64,000 nucleotides of DNA from Vreelandella lutescens (GTDB lineage Bacteria; Pseudomonadota; Gammaproteobacteria; Pseudomonadales; Halomonadaceae): contig NZ_BMHM01000001.1 in NCBI RefSeq assembly GCF_014640815.1, positions 558,001 to 622,000 of the forward strand. Direction: 5' to 3'. The translations under genes were made by a program, and so were the position numbers. The notes below the pieces were generated by a model, which saw only the letters and a program-made list of their open reading frames with translations, did no database searches and had not been told where the DNA came from. Within the stretch, counting starts at the first letter, position 1, and every line of letters starts with the position of its first letter. Positions 62,598-64,000 of this stretch are shown in pieces.

Positions 62598-62629
62598 CGT
62601 CCATTTTTTCCTTGTGGATAGTTGAGCAG

Positions 62630-62657
62630 CGCCTCGCCTTAAACGGCGGGGCGTTTT
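62630..62657 (+). terminator. Terminator after the antitoxin gene
   Basis: CGCCTCGCC / GGCGGGGCG (one G-T pair) with loop TTAAAC, followed by TTTTA. Confidence 0.75.
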
Positions 62658-62821
62658 AGTTGGTGGGGTACGCGCTGCTGTGCCGACTGTCTATAAGAGC
62701 GGACCGTTGATGTGCGTTCGCATAAACCCCTGCATCACATTGCGTATTTTGTGGTCAAAAGCGGTATGGTGAGAGCCATTGCTGGGTAGGCAAGCGTGGA
62801 TCATTGAGATGAGGAGTCGTT

Positions 62822-63400
62822 ATGGGGAAAACGCTAGGTTATGTTGGCGTGGCGCTAGTGGGGACCCTGCTGCTGTCCGGCTGTAGTGGGCCTGAGGAAG
62901 AGGTTGCACAAACCCAACCACATTCCGTAGCTGAGGAGCGTGCTTCTGAACCGGAGCCGCCAGCACAGCAGGTGGAGCCGCTGGATGTCGCTATTTCTAC
63001 TTCTGCATCGCTCCGCGCTGATCGTCGTTTAATGGTGGAGGGCAATACGAATTTGCCCGATAACGCGCAGGTGCAGGTAATTATCGAGCGGGAGCTGAGT
63101 CGCGTACGTTGGCAAGCGCGCACCAGCGTGGTGAACGGTCAGTTTGAAGCGGGCCCGTTTGGCTCTGGAAGCGGGCTGCCGGACGGCGGTTATGTCGTCA
63201 CTGTGCAGTTGGGCGAAGCCACCGTGCAGCCCCTAAGCGTACAGGCGCGTATTGGTACGCAGGGCGAACACTTGGCGGGAGAGCTCGTCAGCCAATCCCG
63301 CCACGGGTTAGGGCAGGTAGCCACCTACTCGCGCCGTTTCTTGGTGGGCAGTGAACCAAGACGAACGCGCGACCAGGTGGATGTTATTGAGGACAACTAA
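62822..63400 (+). CDS. Lipoprotein, hypothetical
   Basis: 192 residues with a lipoprotein signal (lipobox LSGC at about 18-21), a Pro/Glu-rich linker (about 22-50) and a beta-rich domain with repeats of the type VxVIIEREL and VVTVQLGEATVQPLSV, resembling an Ig- or C2-like fold. No named family recognised. ATGAGGAG lies upstream of the ATG. It may mark the end of the accessory region. Confidence 0.75.
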   Translation: MGKTLGYVGVALVGTLLLSGCSGPEEEVAQTQPHSVAEERASEPEPPAQQVEPLDVAISTSASLRADRRLMVEGNTNLPDNAQVQVIIERELSRVRWQARTSVVNGQFEAGPFGSGSGLPDGGYVVTVQLGEATVQPLSVQARIGTQGEHLAGELVSQSRHGLGQVATYSRRFLVGSEPRRTRDQVDVIEDN

Positions 63401-63417
63401 GGGGGGAGGTAGTTGCT

Positions 63418-63942
63418 TTAGGCAGGACACCAGTGCGCTAACAGCACCGCATGAATCGAGGTGTCGCTGGGCGCTTTTGCAAAGTGCTCAATGACAAAAC
63501 GGTCATCACGCTGGATAAGGTAATGGCCTGCTTTGTGGAACACATGCGTTGGGCCAAGCAGGAGCAAGTCACCGGATGCAACGGGTGAGAAATCCGTGTC
63601 TTTGTCAGGCGTGGCCATCACGCAGGGCGCTTTCCAATCAATCTTCAGCGGCAGATGATGCGGGACAGTAATCGTTGTAGCCTGAACCTGTTCCCAGGGG
63701 AGGGGACCTGTATGGCTCAGGGTTAACAGTTGAGGCGCACTGTCACCTTCTAAAAGGGTAGCCAGCGAACAATCAAGGGCATCGGCGAGCGCCACTAAGC
63801 GCTCGTGACCGATCTGTTTGATCGCCCCGGACTCCCAGTAAGAAATGGTGACATCTGACACGCCAACTTTACGAGCAAGGGCAGCTTTGTTGAGCTTGGC
63901 CCGAAGCCGCAGTTGCTTGATACGTGAGCCTAGCGATTCCAT
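63418..63942 (-). CDS. XRE-family repressor with C-terminal S24-like domain
   Basis: 174 residues. N-terminal HTH at about 6-60 (RIKQLRLRAKLNKAALARKVGVSDVTISYWESG) and a C-terminal domain (about 95-165: VASGDLLLLGPTHVFHKAGHYLIQRDDRFVIEHF) that has the layout of the LexA/S24 dimerisation fold; I do not see the catalytic Ser-Lys pair, so self-cleavage is doubtful. It could be a phage-type or stand-alone regulator; its divergent partner, if any, is beyond the window. Confidence 0.82.
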   Translation of the reverse strand: MESLGSRIKQLRLRAKLNKAALARKVGVSDVTISYWESGAIKQIGHERLVALADALDCSLATLLEGDSAPQLLTLSHTGPLPWEQVQATTITVPHHLPLKIDWKAPCVMATPDKDTDFSPVASGDLLLLGPTHVFHKAGHYLIQRDDRFVIEHFAKAPSDTSIHAVLLAHWCPA

Positions 63943-64000
63943 TTCATTTTCCTGTCGATGAGCTAAATCAGCTCGTTGAATGTACTTCCGCCCTCATAGA

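Overview
The window looks like a chromosome segment of a moderately halophilic gammaproteobacterium of the Halomonadaceae (Halomonas-like). This is inferred from gene content and protein style, not from a marker gene: a PomAB-type (Na+-driven family) flagellar stator, a TRAP transporter, a Smo/Mtl polyol cluster, acidic proteins and G+C-rich codon use. No rRNA or tRNA gene was seen.

Layout. 1-2357: end of a fatty-acid/acyl-CoA module (acyl-CoA synthetase fragment, 3-hydroxyacyl-CoA dehydrogenase, enoyl-CoA hydratase). 2475-9955: housekeeping and envelope genes (LysE exporter, two GSTs, YaeQ, LpxR-type lipid A deacylase behind a poly-C promoter tract, a Fur-box TonB siderophore receptor). 10211-11226: ohr-ohrR peroxide pair. 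11321-16179: a gluconate uptake regulon (TRAP transporter, gluconokinase, GntR) with a perfect GntR-type operator. 16269-26819: MOSC protein, EamA exporter, PomAB, OsmC, PRC-barrel protein, L,D-transpeptidase, a FixL/FixJ-like two-component pair, 2OG oxygenase, two Nudix hydrolases and a YqfO protein. 26945-37506: polyol catabolism (SorC-type regulator, SmoEFGK ABC importer, HAD phosphatase, SmoS-type SDR, FrcK-like kinase, mannitol/arabitol dehydrogenase, xylulokinase). 37592-43527: cyanate operon (Tat-type binding protein, permease, ATPase, cyanase) divergent from a PAS-PAS-AAA+ sigma54 activator, with a sigma54 promoter and three activator-like palindromes between them. 43677-52192: TolC-HlyD-RND efflux pump, a membrane protein, an alpha/beta hydrolase and a TtgR/AcrR-like repressor; similar operators lie before the pump and the repressor. 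52438-56218: M14 deacylase, catalase, DusA.

From the 5' side of dusA (about 56220) to about 62600 the window becomes accessory DNA: a gene-poor stretch, an A/T-rich two-gene cassette (NdpA/NA37-like nucleoid-associated protein plus an unrecognised protein with C-terminal membrane segments), a VapBC45-like pair with palindromic operators, a 5'-truncated hicB, the C-terminal end of a phage tape-measure gene, and a frameshifted RelE/ParE toxin beside an intact HTH antitoxin. A lipoprotein and an XRE repressor close the window. The two-gene cassette at 57205-59731 is the best candidate for an undescribed (possibly defence) system; its function cannot be read from sequence alone.
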